NCBI RefSeq assembly: GCF_012767755.2
Contig: NZ_AP023189.1
Location: 6,642,501-6,706,500, forward strand
Direction of reading: 5' to 3'
DNA: 64,000 nt
Source of the DNA: Pseudomonas tohonis
Lineage (GTDB): Bacteria > Pseudomonadota > Gammaproteobacteria > Pseudomonadales > Pseudomonadaceae
Shown here: positions 24,528-32,750 of the stretch, piece after piece
How the letters are laid out: each line of letters starts with the position of its first letter
Numbering within the stretch: position 1 is the first letter of the stretch
The notes under the pieces: model-generated
The model's database searches: none
Told to the model about the DNA's origin: nothing
The model's input: the letters and a program-made list of their open reading frames with translations, nothing else
Made by a program: the position numbers and the translations under genes

Positions 24528-24549
24528 AAAGGGTGATCAGTGTCTGCAT
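24508..24549 (-). CDS. Candidate 13-residue leader peptide of rtcB-prfH
   Basis: ATG at 24549 encodes MQTLITLCRSRLA then TAA. Its Shine-Dalgarno, AAAGGAGGTC at 24563-24554, is nearly the full anti-SD complement, four bases from the ATG: far stronger than that of rtcB. The stop is 96 bases upstream of the rtcB ATG, and the ORF sits just after a good promoter. The strong SD is the main reason to believe translation. Confidence 0.5.
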   Translation of the reverse strand: MQTLITLCRSRLA

Positions 24550-24583
24550 GATGGACCTCCTTTGCTGTCGGGTTGGGGGGAAA

Positions 24584-24620
24584 GGCGCGCATCTTAGGCG
24601 CGCCGCCCGGATTGACGCAA
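24584..24620 (-). promoter_or_regulatory. Sigma70-type promoter of rtcB-prfH with overlapping palindrome
   Basis: Reading leftward: TTGCGT (24620-24615), 18 bases, TAAGAT (24596-24591). The -10 lies exactly in the loop of an inverted repeat GGCGCGC (24604-24598) / GCGCGCC (24590-24584), a natural place for a repressor. Confidence 0.55.
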
Positions 24621-24626
24621 GCGCTG

Positions 24627-25523
24627 TCATTCACCGCCCACGGCGAAGTTGGGCAGGGTGTCCACCGGCTGGGCGAACTGGAAGGGGATGGATTCGAGCG
24701 CAAGGCCCACGTTGCGCTGGATGACGAAGTGCAGGTGCGGGCCGGTGCTGTTGCCGGTGTTACCGGAGCGGCCGATCTGCTCGCCGATGGCGACGCGCTG
24801 GCCCTCCTGGACCTTCACCGAGCCGCGCATCAGGTGCAGGTAGACGCCCATGGTGCCGTCGTTGTGGAGGATGCGCACGAAGTTGCCGGAGGGGTTGTTG
24901 CCCCGCCCGCTCTGCTGGTTCTCGATCTTCACCACCATGCCGGGCCGCGCCGCGACGATGGGCGTGCCTTCGGGCATGGCCACGTCCTGGGCGTAGCGGC
25001 CCTTGGGGGTGAAGTGGCTGTACTGGCCGTTGGCGCCCTGGGTCAGGCGGAACGGGCCGCCCACCCAGGGCAGCGGGTAGCGGTAGAGCGAGGGCTGCTG
25101 GCGCGGGTCGCCCAGGGCGTAGCGCAGGCGCGGCTTGTAGCGCATGGCCTTGCTGGCGTCGGCCGGGGCCAGGGTGGCGAGGCGGATCTTGCTGCGCGGC
25201 GGCAGCACCCAGCGGATTGGCTTTTCCGGCGCACCCACGGCGTTGCTGACGTTGTTCAGGCTCAGCTCGACTTCCACCGGCGCATACAGGTCGTTGCGCA
25301 CCAGCAGGGTCTCGCCGGCGTCATGCTTCTGGGTTTCCAGCTTCACCGAGAGGTCGAGGCGCTCGACCATGCGGTCGCGGAAGACGAACACCTGCGCACC
25401 GGCGACGGCCTTGTCGGTGTAGGTCACCACGCCGTTGGCATCGGTGTACTTGTAGATGGTCAGCGCGCACGCCGGCAGGGCTGCCGCCAGCGAACCGCAG
25501 AGAAGGAGGATGCGCCCTAGCAT
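24627..25523 (-). CDS. M23-family metallopeptidase with N-terminal DUF4124
   Basis: 298 residues. Signal peptide at about 1-20, then a DUF4124-like start (LTIYKYTDANGVVTYTDKAV), a beta-rich middle, and a C-terminal LytM/M23 domain: HFTPKGRYAQDVAMPEGTPI supplies the zinc Asp region and STGPHLHFVIQ the last His. The His of the first motif is less clear. Expected to be a periplasmic peptidoglycan endopeptidase or a non-catalytic amidase activator. It lies downstream of the response regulator beside phoU, as in P. aeruginosa. Confidence 0.88.
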   Translation of the reverse strand: MLGRILLLCGSLAAALPACALTIYKYTDANGVVTYTDKAVAGAQVFVFRDRMVERLDLSVKLETQKHDAGETLLVRNDLYAPVEVELSLNNVSNAVGAPEKPIRWVLPPRSKIRLATLAPADASKAMRYKPRLRYALGDPRQQPSLYRYPLPWVGGPFRLTQGANGQYSHFTPKGRYAQDVAMPEGTPIVAARPGMVVKIENQQSGRGNNPSGNFVRILHNDGTMGVYLHLMRGSVKVQEGQRVAIGEQIGRSGNTGNSTGPHLHFVIQRNVGLALESIPFQFAQPVDTLPNFAVGGE

Positions 25524-25624
25524 GACTGCATGGATCTAGTGGTTATGGGTGTTCGAGCTGGCAAGCCTAGCAGCGCCGCCGGCACCGCGCGAGGCACCGG
25601 CCGTCGGGCTGTGACGGGGTTGGC

Positions 25625-26527
25625 TCAGGCGCCGGGTACGAAATGTTTCTGTGCCGAGCCACGGGCGATCAGGCGCGACAGGTAGTCGAGCTTCTGCGGA
25701 TCGCGGTCGACGAAGCGGAAGGTCAGTTGCAGCCACTCGCTGTCGGGCTTGGGTTCGAGGGCCGAGACGGCGTGCAGGTAGCCGTTGAGGCGCGCCACCT
25801 CGCCACCCTCGCCCTGTTCCAGGTCGAGCACGGCGCTTTCCAGCACCTGGGGCAGCGGCTCGCCGCGCTTCACCACGAGGTGGGCGTCCTTGAGGCTGAT
25901 GGTCTTGATCACGCAGGACAGCACGCCGCTGGGCAGGCGCAGCTGGGCTTGCCCACGGCCTCCCGGCGCCTGGCCGGCAGCCTTGGCCGAGGGGGTGGGC
26001 GCAGCCGGCTTGGCGGCGGCCTTGGGCGCCGCTGCGGGCTTGACCACCTCGGCCTTGCCACCGGTGAGGGCGGCGAGGGAATCGTTGGCGAAGCCGCCGG
26101 AGCTGAGCATCTTCGGCGGCGCGCCGGCGGCCAGGGCCTCCATCTTGCCGGCGCGGGCCAGCTGCTTCTTCACCTTGGTCACCAGCTGGTCGTTGGAGAA
26201 GGGCTTGCCGATGTAGTCGGAAACCCCGGCCTGGATGGCCTGCACCACGTTCTCCTTGTCGCCGCGGCTGGTCACCATGACGAAGGGCGTGGTCTTGAGC
26301 GTGTCCTGGGCGCGGCACCAGGTGAGCAGCTCGAGGCCGGACATCTCCGGCATCTCCCAATCGCACAGGATCAGGTCGACGGGCGTGCGCGCCAGCATCT
26401 GCTGGGCCTTGCGCCCGTTGATCGCTTCTTCGATCTGGATGCCGGGGAAATGGTCGCGCAGCCCCTTCTTCACCAGGTCGCGAATGAAGGACGCATCGTC
26501 CACTACCAGCACTGTCACCTTGCTCAT
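25625..26527 (-). CDS. Response regulator with REC domain and C-terminal PilZ-like region
   Basis: 300 residues from ATG 26527 (GAGGAGTGGTCG upstream). REC domain at about 1-125: acidic pair D10-D11, phospho-acceptor D56 in LILCDWEMP, K108 in YIGKPF. An Ala/Pro/Lys linker (about 150-200) joins it to a C-terminal domain (LPSGVLSCVIKTISLKDAHL...) that looks PilZ-like in spacing but lacks a clear RxxxR, so c-di-GMP binding is doubtful. No histidine kinase is adjacent. Conserved next to phoU in Pseudomonas. Confidence 0.85.
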   Translation of the reverse strand: MSKVTVLVVDDASFIRDLVKKGLRDHFPGIQIEEAINGRKAQQMLARTPVDLILCDWEMPEMSGLELLTWCRAQDTLKTTPFVMVTSRGDKENVVQAIQAGVSDYIGKPFSNDQLVTKVKKQLARAGKMEALAAGAPPKMLSSGGFANDSLAALTGGKAEVVKPAAAPKAAAKPAAPTPSAKAAGQAPGGRGQAQLRLPSGVLSCVIKTISLKDAHLVVKRGEPLPQVLESAVLDLEQGEGGEVARLNGYLHAVSALEPKPDSEWLQLTFRFVDRDPQKLDYLSRLIARGSAQKHFVPGA

Positions 26528-26687
26528 CGACCACTCCTCAGAGAACGGGCGTAAGCATAGCCTCGGCTGATAGCGCTTTGCCAAGCTGAATGCGACATCG
26601 CGCACCCTTTCGCGTGAAAGGTGGCGCCAGGGCCTTGGTCGGCAGGGGACTGGCGGGGCTCGCGGGACGTCACCGCGGAGGAACGCA

Positions 26688-26709
26688 TCGCGAATGAATT
26701 CGCTCCCAC
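26688..26709 (-). repeat. REP element
   Basis: TCGCGAATGAATTCGCTCCC (from 26688) is the inverted form of the GGGAGCGAATTCATTCGCGA family. It lies in the 298-base gap between phoU and the response regulator, which otherwise shows no gene. Confidence 0.65.
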
Positions 26710-26782
26710 ACGGCAGGAGACGCTTCGCGAGCAGAGCCCGCTGCTACGGTGGGAGGTAGAGAAAGGGGTGGAGCCGCAAACG

Positions 26783-26805
26783 AAAACGCCCGGCATGGCC
26801 GGGCG
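26783..26805 (-). terminator. Intrinsic terminator of the pst-phoU operon
   Basis: On the minus strand CGCCCGGC (26805-26798), CAT loop, GCCGGGCG (26794-26787), then TTTTCG. It lies 20 bases past the phoU stop. Confidence 0.85.
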
Positions 26806-26825
26806 TCTTGCCGAAGCGGGGCGGA

Positions 26826-27575
26826 TCAGCTGGCGGGGGTATCGCCGGCCTTGTTGGCGGTGCCCTTCACTTCTTCCTGCATGCGCGCCAGGCCCATGTG
26901 GCGCACGTCGGTGCCGCGCACCAGGTAGATCACCAGTTCGGCGATGTTGCGCGCGTGGTCGCCGATGCGCTCCAGGGAACGCAGGGCCCAGATGATGTTG
27001 AGCACGCGGCTGATGGCGCGCGGGTCTTCCATCATGTAGGTGACCAGCTCGCGCAGGGCGGTCTTGTATTCGCGGTCGATGGTCTTGTCGTACTGGGCGA
27101 CCGACAGGGCCAGGTCGGCGTCGAAGCGGGCGAAGGCGTCCAGGGATTCCTGCACCATGCGGCGCACCTGGTCACCGATGTGGCGGACCTCGACATAGCC
27201 GCGCGGCGACACGCCCTCCTCGCAGAGCTGGATGGCGCGGCGGGCGATCTTCGAGGCTTCGTCGCCGATGCGCTCAAGGTCGATCACCGACTTGGACACG
27301 CTGATGATCAGGCGCAGGTCGGAGGCCGCCGGCTGGCGACGGGCGAGGATGCGTACGCACTCCTCGTCGATGTTGCGCTCCATCTGGTTGATCTCGTCAT
27401 CGATCTCGCGCACCTGCTGGGCCAGGCCCGAGTCGGCGTCGATCAGTGCGGTGACGGCGTCGTTGACCTGCTTTTCCACCAGGCCGCCCATCGCCAGGAG
27501 GTGGCTGCGCACTTCCTCCAGTTCGGCGTTGAACTGCTGGGAGATGTGATGGGTGAGGCTGTCTTTGTCGATCAT
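26826..27575 (-). CDS. phoU: Phosphate signalling protein PhoU
   Basis: 249 residues, two PhoU three-helix repeats with the metal-binding type motifs SKSVIDLERIGDEASKIARR (about 85-104) and ALRSLERIGDHARNIAELVI (about 195-214). The start is the ATG at 27575 (MIDKDSLTHHISQQFNAELE). PhoU links Pst transport to the PhoR/PhoB system and keeps the Pho regulon off when phosphate is plentiful. Last gene of the pst operon, 118 bases after pstB and followed by a terminator. Confidence 0.97.
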   Translation of the reverse strand: MIDKDSLTHHISQQFNAELEEVRSHLLAMGGLVEKQVNDAVTALIDADSGLAQQVREIDDEINQMERNIDEECVRILARRQPAASDLRLIISVSKSVIDLERIGDEASKIARRAIQLCEEGVSPRGYVEVRHIGDQVRRMVQESLDAFARFDADLALSVAQYDKTIDREYKTALRELVTYMMEDPRAISRVLNIIWALRSLERIGDHARNIAELVIYLVRGTDVRHMGLARMQEEVKGTANKAGDTPAS

Positions 27576-27592
27576 GTTTTCGCTCCGCGAAA

Positions 27593-27669
27593 GCCGCAAG
27601 CTTCAAGCTGCAAGCTTCAAGTCGGTTGATTCGTGTCCCTGAGCTGACTTGCCGCTTGAAGCGTGCGGC
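27593..27669. repeat. Inverted repeat in the pstB-phoU gap
   Basis: GCCGCAAGCTTCAAG (27593-27607) and CTTGAAGCGTGCGGC (27655-27669) match as reverse complements at 14 of 15 positions; a further GCAAGCTTCAAG copy lies at 27610. The RNA would form a long stem between the two cistrons. This CAAGCTTCAAG type also occurs in other pseudomonad intergenic regions. Confidence 0.5.
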
Positions 27670-27693
27670 TTGCAGCTGTCGCGTCCCACGCGA

Positions 27694-28527
27694 CTAGCCA
27701 TAACGACCGGTGATGTAGTCCTCGGTCTGCTTCTTGGCCGGGTTGGTGAACAGGGTATCGGTATCGCCGAATTCGATCAGCTTGCCCATGTACATGAACG
27801 CCGTGTAGTCGGAGACGCGCGCGGCCTGCTGCATGTTGTGGGTGACGATGACGATGGTGTACTTGCTCTTGAGCTCGTAGATCAGCTCTTCCACCTTGAG
27901 GGTGGAGATCGGGTCCAGGGCCGAGCAGGGTTCGTCGAGCAGCAGCACTTCGGGTTCGACCGCGATGGTGCGGGCGATGACCAGGCGCTGTTGCTGGCCG
28001 CCGGAGAGGCCGAGGGCGGATTCGTGCAGGCGGTCCTTGACCTCGTCCCACAGCGCCGCGCCCTTGAGGGCCCACTCGACGGCTTCGTCGAGCACGCGCT
28101 TCTTGTTGATGCCCTGGATGCGCAGGCCGTAGACGACGTTCTCGTAGATGCTCTTGGGGAAGGGGTTGGGCTTCTGGAACACCATGCCGACGCGGCGGCG
28201 CAGTTCGGCCACTTCCTCGCCCTTGCGGTAGATGTTGTTGCCGTCGAGGCGGATCTCGCCCTCGACGCGGCAGCCGTCCACCAGGTCGTTCATGCGGTTG
28301 AAGCAGCGCAGCAGCGTGGACTTGCCGCAGCCGGACGGGCCGATGAAGGCGGTCACGCGCTGTTTCGGGATGTTCATCTGCACGTCGTACAGCGCCTGCT
28401 TCTCGCCGTAGAACAGGTTCAGGCCCGGCACTTCGAGGGCAACCGTTTCCTGCGCCAGGCTCAGGCTCTGCTTGCTGCGGCCGAGGGCGGAGATGTTGAC
28501 GCCGTGGCTGTGGCTTTCGTGTTGCAT
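27694..28527 (-). CDS. pstB: Phosphate ABC transporter ATPase
   Basis: 277 residues. Walker [15 protein letters not shown] (about residue 62), Q-loop [20 protein letters not shown] signature LSGGQQQR, Walker [15 protein letters not shown] and the switch His in VTHNM: all typical of PstB. ATG 28527 with GGAG upstream. It drives inner-membrane phosphate import with PstA, PstC and PstS. Confidence 0.98.
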   Translation of the reverse strand: MQHESHSHGVNISALGRSKQSLSLAQETVALEVPGLNLFYGEKQALYDVQMNIPKQRVTAFIGPSGCGKSTLLRCFNRMNDLVDGCRVEGEIRLDGNNIYRKGEEVAELRRRVGMVFQKPNPFPKSIYENVVYGLRIQGINKKRVLDEAVEWALKGAALWDEVKDRLHESALGLSGGQQQRLVIARTIAVEPEVLLLDEPCSALDPISTLKVEELIYELKSKYTIVIVTHNMQQAARVSDYTAFMYMGKLIEFGDTDTLFTNPAKKQTEDYITGRYG

Positions 28528-28576
28528 GGTTTCACTCCGTTCGTAGCGCCAGGCTACAAGCTTAAGTTTTCAAGCG

Positions 28577-28599
28577 GAGCGGCGTGCTGCACGCCGCTC
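28577..28599 (-). promoter_or_regulatory. Perfect 10-bp hairpin between pstA and pstB
   Basis: GAGCGGCGTG (28577-28586) and CACGCCGCTC (28590-28599) with a three-base loop. It starts 10 bases past the pstA stop; no T-run follows directly. Likely a message-processing or stability element. Confidence 0.5.
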
Positions 28600-28608
28600 G
28601 GGGCTGAC

Positions 28609-30279
28609 TCAGTTATCCAGCGCCTTGTACTTCTCGCGCAGGTGGTTGCGGATCGCCACGGCCGAGAGGTTCAGCAGCGCGATCACCAGCACCAGCAACA
28701 GCGCGGTGGCGTACACCAGCGGACGGGCAGCCTCGACGTTGGGGCTCTGGAAGCCGACGTCGTAGATGTGGAAGCCCAGGTGCATGATCTTCTGGTCCAG
28801 GTGCAGGTAGGGGTAGTTGCCGTCCACCGGCAGGCTCGGGGCCAGCTTCACCACGCCCACCAGCATCAGCGGCGCCACTTCGCCGGCGGCACGGGCCACG
28901 GCGAGGATCAGGCCGGTCATCATGGCCGGGCTGGCCATCGGCAGGACGATCTTCCACAGGGTCTCGGCCTTGGTCGCGCCCAGGGCCAGGGAGCCTTCGC
29001 GCACCGCACGGGGGATGCGCGCCAGGCCTTCCTCGGTGGCGACGATCACCACCGGCACCGCGAGGATGGCCAGGGTCAGCGAGGCCCACAGCAGGCCCGG
29101 GGTGCCGAAGGTCGGCGCCGGGGCGGCTTCGGGGAAGAACAGGCGGTCGATGGAGCCGCCCAGCACATAGACGAAGAAGCCCAGGCCGAACACGCCGTAG
29201 ACGATGGCCGGGACGCCGGCCAGGTTGTTCACGGCAATGCGGATGATGCGGGTCAGCAGGCCCTGCTTGGCGTACTCGCGCAGGTAGATGGCCGCCACCA
29301 CGCCGAAGGGGGTGACGATCACGGCCATGATCAGGGTCATCATCACGGTGCCGAAGATGGCCGGGAAGATGCCGCCCTCGGTGTTGGCTTCACGCGGGTC
29401 GTCGGCGAGGAATTCCCACAGCTTGGCGAAGTAGAAGCCGATCTTCTGGAACAGGCCCATCGAGTTGGGCTGGTAGGCATGCACCACCTTGCCCAGGGAG
29501 ATCTCCTGCTCCTGGCCACCGGCCTCGCGGACCACCACGCTGTCGCGGTTGAAGGCTTCGTGCAGGCCGCCCAGTTGCGCTTCGAGGCCCTTGTAGCGGG
29601 CTTCCAGCTCGGCGCGCGCGGCGGCCAGGTCGGCCTGCGCGGCGGCGTCCAGCTTGCCGTCCAGCTCCAGCTTGCGGCCTTCCAGGCGCAGGCGCTCGAG
29701 GCCGTGGTTGATGGCGCCGATGTCCTTCTTCTCCAGCTTGTAGAGCTGGGCGTAGAGGTCGTCGACGCGCTTCAGGCGCTTCTGCAGCTCGGCCATGGCG
29801 GCGTCGCCTTCGGCGACGACCTGGCCGTTCTCCTTCACGCTCACCAGGCGACCGTAGAAGTTGCCCCACTCGCGGCGCTCCATGGCGACCAGCTCGGCGG
29901 GTTTCTTCTGGTCCTGCAGCCATTCGCCCACCACCCAGGTGAAGTCGCTGCCGTACACCTCGCGGTTGCCCACCTTGACCAGCTCGCGGGTCATGAACTC
30001 GGGGCCCTCCTCGGGCACCGGCAGGCCGGCACCCTTGAGGCGCGCGCGGGATACTTCCTCGATCTGTACCGCTTCGCCGATCAGCGCCTTGGGCGCCTGG
30101 CCCGGGACGCTGTACTGGGCTTCGATCAGGTCGGCCGGCCAGAAGTGGCCGAGGCCACGCACGGCGATCACCGAGAGCAGGCCGATGGTCATGATGACGG
30201 CGATGGATACCGCGCCACCGCTCATCCACACACCTGGCGCGCCGCTTTTGAACCAGTATTTGAGGGAAACCTGTTTCAC
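28609..30279 (-). CDS. pstA: Phosphate ABC transporter permease PstA, long form
   Basis: About 556 residues, against roughly 300 in E. coli. One N-terminal helix is followed by a periplasmic insert of about 250 residues with coiled-coil stretches (QKRLKRVDDLYAQLYKLEKK; AELEARYKGLEAQ), then the permease core with the EAA-type loop EGSLALGATKAETLWKIVLP. I prefer the GTG at 30279, with AAGGTGGAG at a normal distance; a GTG at 30291 lies too close to the same SD. The pstC stop is 13 bases upstream. Confidence 0.95.
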   Translation of the reverse strand: MKQVSLKYWFKSGAPGVWMSGGAVSIAVIMTIGLLSVIAVRGLGHFWPADLIEAQYSVPGQAPKALIGEAVQIEEVSRARLKGAGLPVPEEGPEFMTRELVKVGNREVYGSDFTWVVGEWLQDQKKPAELVAMERREWGNFYGRLVSVKENGQVVAEGDAAMAELQKRLKRVDDLYAQLYKLEKKDIGAINHGLERLRLEGRKLELDGKLDAAAQADLAAARAELEARYKGLEAQLGGLHEAFNRDSVVVREAGGQEQEISLGKVVHAYQPNSMGLFQKIGFYFAKLWEFLADDPREANTEGGIFPAIFGTVMMTLIMAVIVTPFGVVAAIYLREYAKQGLLTRIIRIAVNNLAGVPAIVYGVFGLGFFVYVLGGSIDRLFFPEAAPAPTFGTPGLLWASLTLAILAVPVVIVATEEGLARIPRAVREGSLALGATKAETLWKIVLPMASPAMMTGLILAVARAAGEVAPLMLVGVVKLAPSLPVDGNYPYLHLDQKIMHLGFHIYDVGFQSPNVEAARPLVYATALLLVLVIALLNLSAVAIRNHLREKYKALDN

Positions 30280-30292
30280 GGAATTCTCCACC

Positions 30293-32581
30293 TTAAAGCG
30301 AGGCGTATTTCTTGCGCAGGCGCTGACGGATCAGCTCTGCCAGGGTGTTCATGACGAAGGTGAACATCAGCAGCACCAGGGCCGCGAGGAACAGCACGCG
30401 GTAGTGCGAGCCACCCACTTCGGATTCCGGCATCTCCACCGCGACGTTGGCCGCCAGGGTGCGCATGCCTTCGAAGATGTTCACTTCCATCACCGGGGTG
30501 TTGCCGGTGGCCATCAGCACGATCATGGTCTCGCCCACCGCACGGCCGAGGCCGATCATCAGCGCGGAGAAGATGCCCGGGCTGGCGGTGAGGATCACCA
30601 CGCGGGTCAGTGTCTGCCAGGGCGTGGCGCCCAGGGCCAGGGAGCCGTAGGTGAGGCTGCGCGGCACGCTGAAGATGGCGTCCTCGGCGATGGAGAAGAT
30701 GTTCGGGATCACCGCGAAGCCCATGGCCAGGCCGACGATCAGGGCGTTGCGCTGGTCGTAGGTGATGCCCAGGTCATTGCTGATCCACAGGCGCATGTCG
30801 CCGCCGAAGAACCAGGCTTCCAGCAGCGGGCTCATGCCCAGGGCGAGCCAGCCCACCAGCAGCACCACGGGGATCAGGATCGCCGCTTCGAAACCGTCCG
30901 GCACGCGCAGGCGGATCGACTCGGGCAGGCGGCTCCAGAGGAAGCCGGCGAGCAGGATGCCGATCGGCGTGAGCAGCAGCAGGCTGAAGATGCCCGGCAG
31001 GTGCCCCTCGACGTAGGGCGCCAGGAACAGGCCGGCGAAGAAGCCGAGGATCACCGTCGGCAGCGCTTCCATCAGCTCGATCACCGGCTTGACCTTGCGG
31101 CGCATGCTCGGCGCCATGAAGTAGGCGGTGTAGATGGCGGCGGCGATGGCCAGCGGGGCGGCCAGCAGCATGGCGTAGAAGGCGGCCTTGAGGGTGCCGA
31201 AGGTCAGCGGCGCCAGGCTCAGCTTGGGTTCGAAGTCGGTGTTGGCCGCGGTGGATTGCCAGACGTACTGGGGCGCGTCGTAGCTTTCGTACCAGACCTT
31301 GCCCCACAGCGCGCTCCAGGAGACTTCCGGGTGCGGGTTGCGCAGGCTGAAGGGCAGCAGCTGGCCGCCTTCCTCGATCACCACGCGGTTGGCGCGGGGC
31401 GAGAAGGCCATCACACCGGCGCCGTCGGTGACCTGCTCGATCAGCAGGGTGCGCTCGGCGGTGCTGTGGAAGACGCCGAGCTTGCCGCTGGCATCCAGGG
31501 CGAGGAAGCCCTTGCGACGCTCCTCGGGGGCGATCTGCACCACCGGCGCCTGGCCCAGCTGGAAGCTGCGGATGTGGGTCAGGCGGGCTTCGCCGTCGGC
31601 GCCACGGACCATGAACCACTGGCTCACGTCGCCCTTGGAGTCACCGATCATCAGGGAGATGCCACCCAGCAGCAGGTTGCTCGAGGACACTTCGCGATCA
31701 CCTTCCTCGAACAGCTTGTAGCGGCCGTTGAGGCTCTTGTCGTGCAGGCTGAAGACATCCACCTGGGCGCGACCGTTGACCACGTACAGCCACTGCTGGC
31801 GCGGGTCGACGTAGATGGCCTTGATCGGCTCGGTCATCTGCGGCAGGGCGATGGCGTTCTGCTCGACCGTGGTCTCGCCGGTCATCATGTTTTCTTCGCT
31901 GACCAGTTCCTGCACGTGCAGCTGGTTGCCGGTGGAGCCGGCCAGCAGCAGGGTCTCGTCGTTGTGGTTGACCGCCACGTGCTCCAGCGCGCCGCCGTCC
32001 TGGTTCAGCACTAGGGGCTTGTCGCCGTAGGGGAAGTCGATCTGCGGGGTGATGACCCGCTTGTTGTCCGGGTAGGTCACCGCATAGCTGTGCTTGAACA
32101 GCAGCACCTGGCCATTGGAGAGGCCCAGGGCCACCAGCGGGCTGCCGGGCTGGTCCTGGCCGATGGACACCACGCTCGCGCCGGCGGGCAGCGGCAGCGG
32201 GGTGCGCTTGAGCTCGGCGCCGTCCTTGGTGGCGAAGAACACCGCTTCGCCCTTGTCGGAAATGCGCATGCCGACCTGGTTCTGCTCCTCGATGGTCAGC
32301 AGCAGCGGCTTGCCGGCGTCCTGCTGGAGCCAGGCGGGGCTCTGCACCTTCTTCGCGGTCAGCTCGGCACCCTGGAACAGGGGCAGCACCACGTAGGCGA
32401 GGTAGAAGAAGATCAGGGTGATGGCCGCGAGCACGGCCAGGCCGCCCACCAGTACGTACCAGCGGGTCAGGTTGTCTTTCAGCGCACGGATGCGACGCTT
32501 GCGCTGCAGCGCCGGCGTGTTGAAGTCGATGCGCTCGGGGGGATTCGTCGAGGTCATGGGGGAACTGGCCAGATCATTCAT
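30293..32581 (-). CDS. pstC: Phosphate ABC transporter permease PstC, long form
   Basis: About 762 residues, more than twice E. coli PstC. After the first helix (WYVLVGGLAVLAAITLIFFY) lies a periplasmic domain of about 380 residues, beta-rich with repeated short strands (LALGLSNGQVLLFKHSYAV; HVAVNHNDETLLLAGSTG) resembling a beta-propeller; the permease core follows, with the EAA loop YGSLALGATPWQTLTRVVIL. ATG 32581 is used (AGGGTG upstream); a GTG at 32587 is possible. Long PstC/PstA pairs are known in Pseudomonas; the extra domains have no established role. Confidence 0.95.
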   Translation of the reverse strand: MNDLASSPMTSTNPPERIDFNTPALQRKRRIRALKDNLTRWYVLVGGLAVLAAITLIFFYLAYVVLPLFQGAELTAKKVQSPAWLQQDAGKPLLLTIEEQNQVGMRISDKGEAVFFATKDGAELKRTPLPLPAGASVVSIGQDQPGSPLVALGLSNGQVLLFKHSYAVTYPDNKRVITPQIDFPYGDKPLVLNQDGGALEHVAVNHNDETLLLAGSTGNQLHVQELVSEENMMTGETTVEQNAIALPQMTEPIKAIYVDPRQQWLYVVNGRAQVDVFSLHDKSLNGRYKLFEEGDREVSSSNLLLGGISLMIGDSKGDVSQWFMVRGADGEARLTHIRSFQLGQAPVVQIAPEERRKGFLALDASGKLGVFHSTAERTLLIEQVTDGAGVMAFSPRANRVVIEEGGQLLPFSLRNPHPEVSWSALWGKVWYESYDAPQYVWQSTAANTDFEPKLSLAPLTFGTLKAAFYAMLLAAPLAIAAAIYTAYFMAPSMRRKVKPVIELMEALPTVILGFFAGLFLAPYVEGHLPGIFSLLLLTPIGILLAGFLWSRLPESIRLRVPDGFEAAILIPVVLLVGWLALGMSPLLEAWFFGGDMRLWISNDLGITYDQRNALIVGLAMGFAVIPNIFSIAEDAIFSVPRSLTYGSLALGATPWQTLTRVVILTASPGIFSALMIGLGRAVGETMIVLMATGNTPVMEVNIFEGMRTLAANVAVEMPESEVGGSHYRVLFLAALVLLMFTFVMNTLAELIRQRLRKKYASL

Positions 32582-32673
32582 GGGCACACCCTAAAGCCTT
32601 CGTATGACAGAAAGATTACAGCGAGGTGACGCAACGAGGCCCACCCTGGGCATGCTGCCGGGGGCGGGCCTCC

Positions 32674-32734
32674 ATGGCGGGGGTCTCCCGCCATCGTCGC
32701 GTCCTTGCGGGGCGGCCTGCGAAGCGGCCGCCCC
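32674..32734 (-). promoter_or_regulatory. Two hairpins between pstS and pstC
   Basis: ATGGCGGG/CCCGCCAT (32674-32681 and 32687-32694) and GGGGCGGCC/GGCCGCCCC (32709-32717 and 32726-32734). Neither is followed by a T-run. They lie in the 169-base gap after pstS; 3' hairpins that raise the level of the binding-protein message over the permease message are common in ABC operons (inference). Confidence 0.5.
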
Positions 32735-32750
32735 CTTCATCTGTCCTGGA

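Noticed and set aside
27649..30354. 901-codon plus-strand frame across pstB and pstA
   Set aside because: It spans two real genes and the hairpin between them; low-complexity composition.
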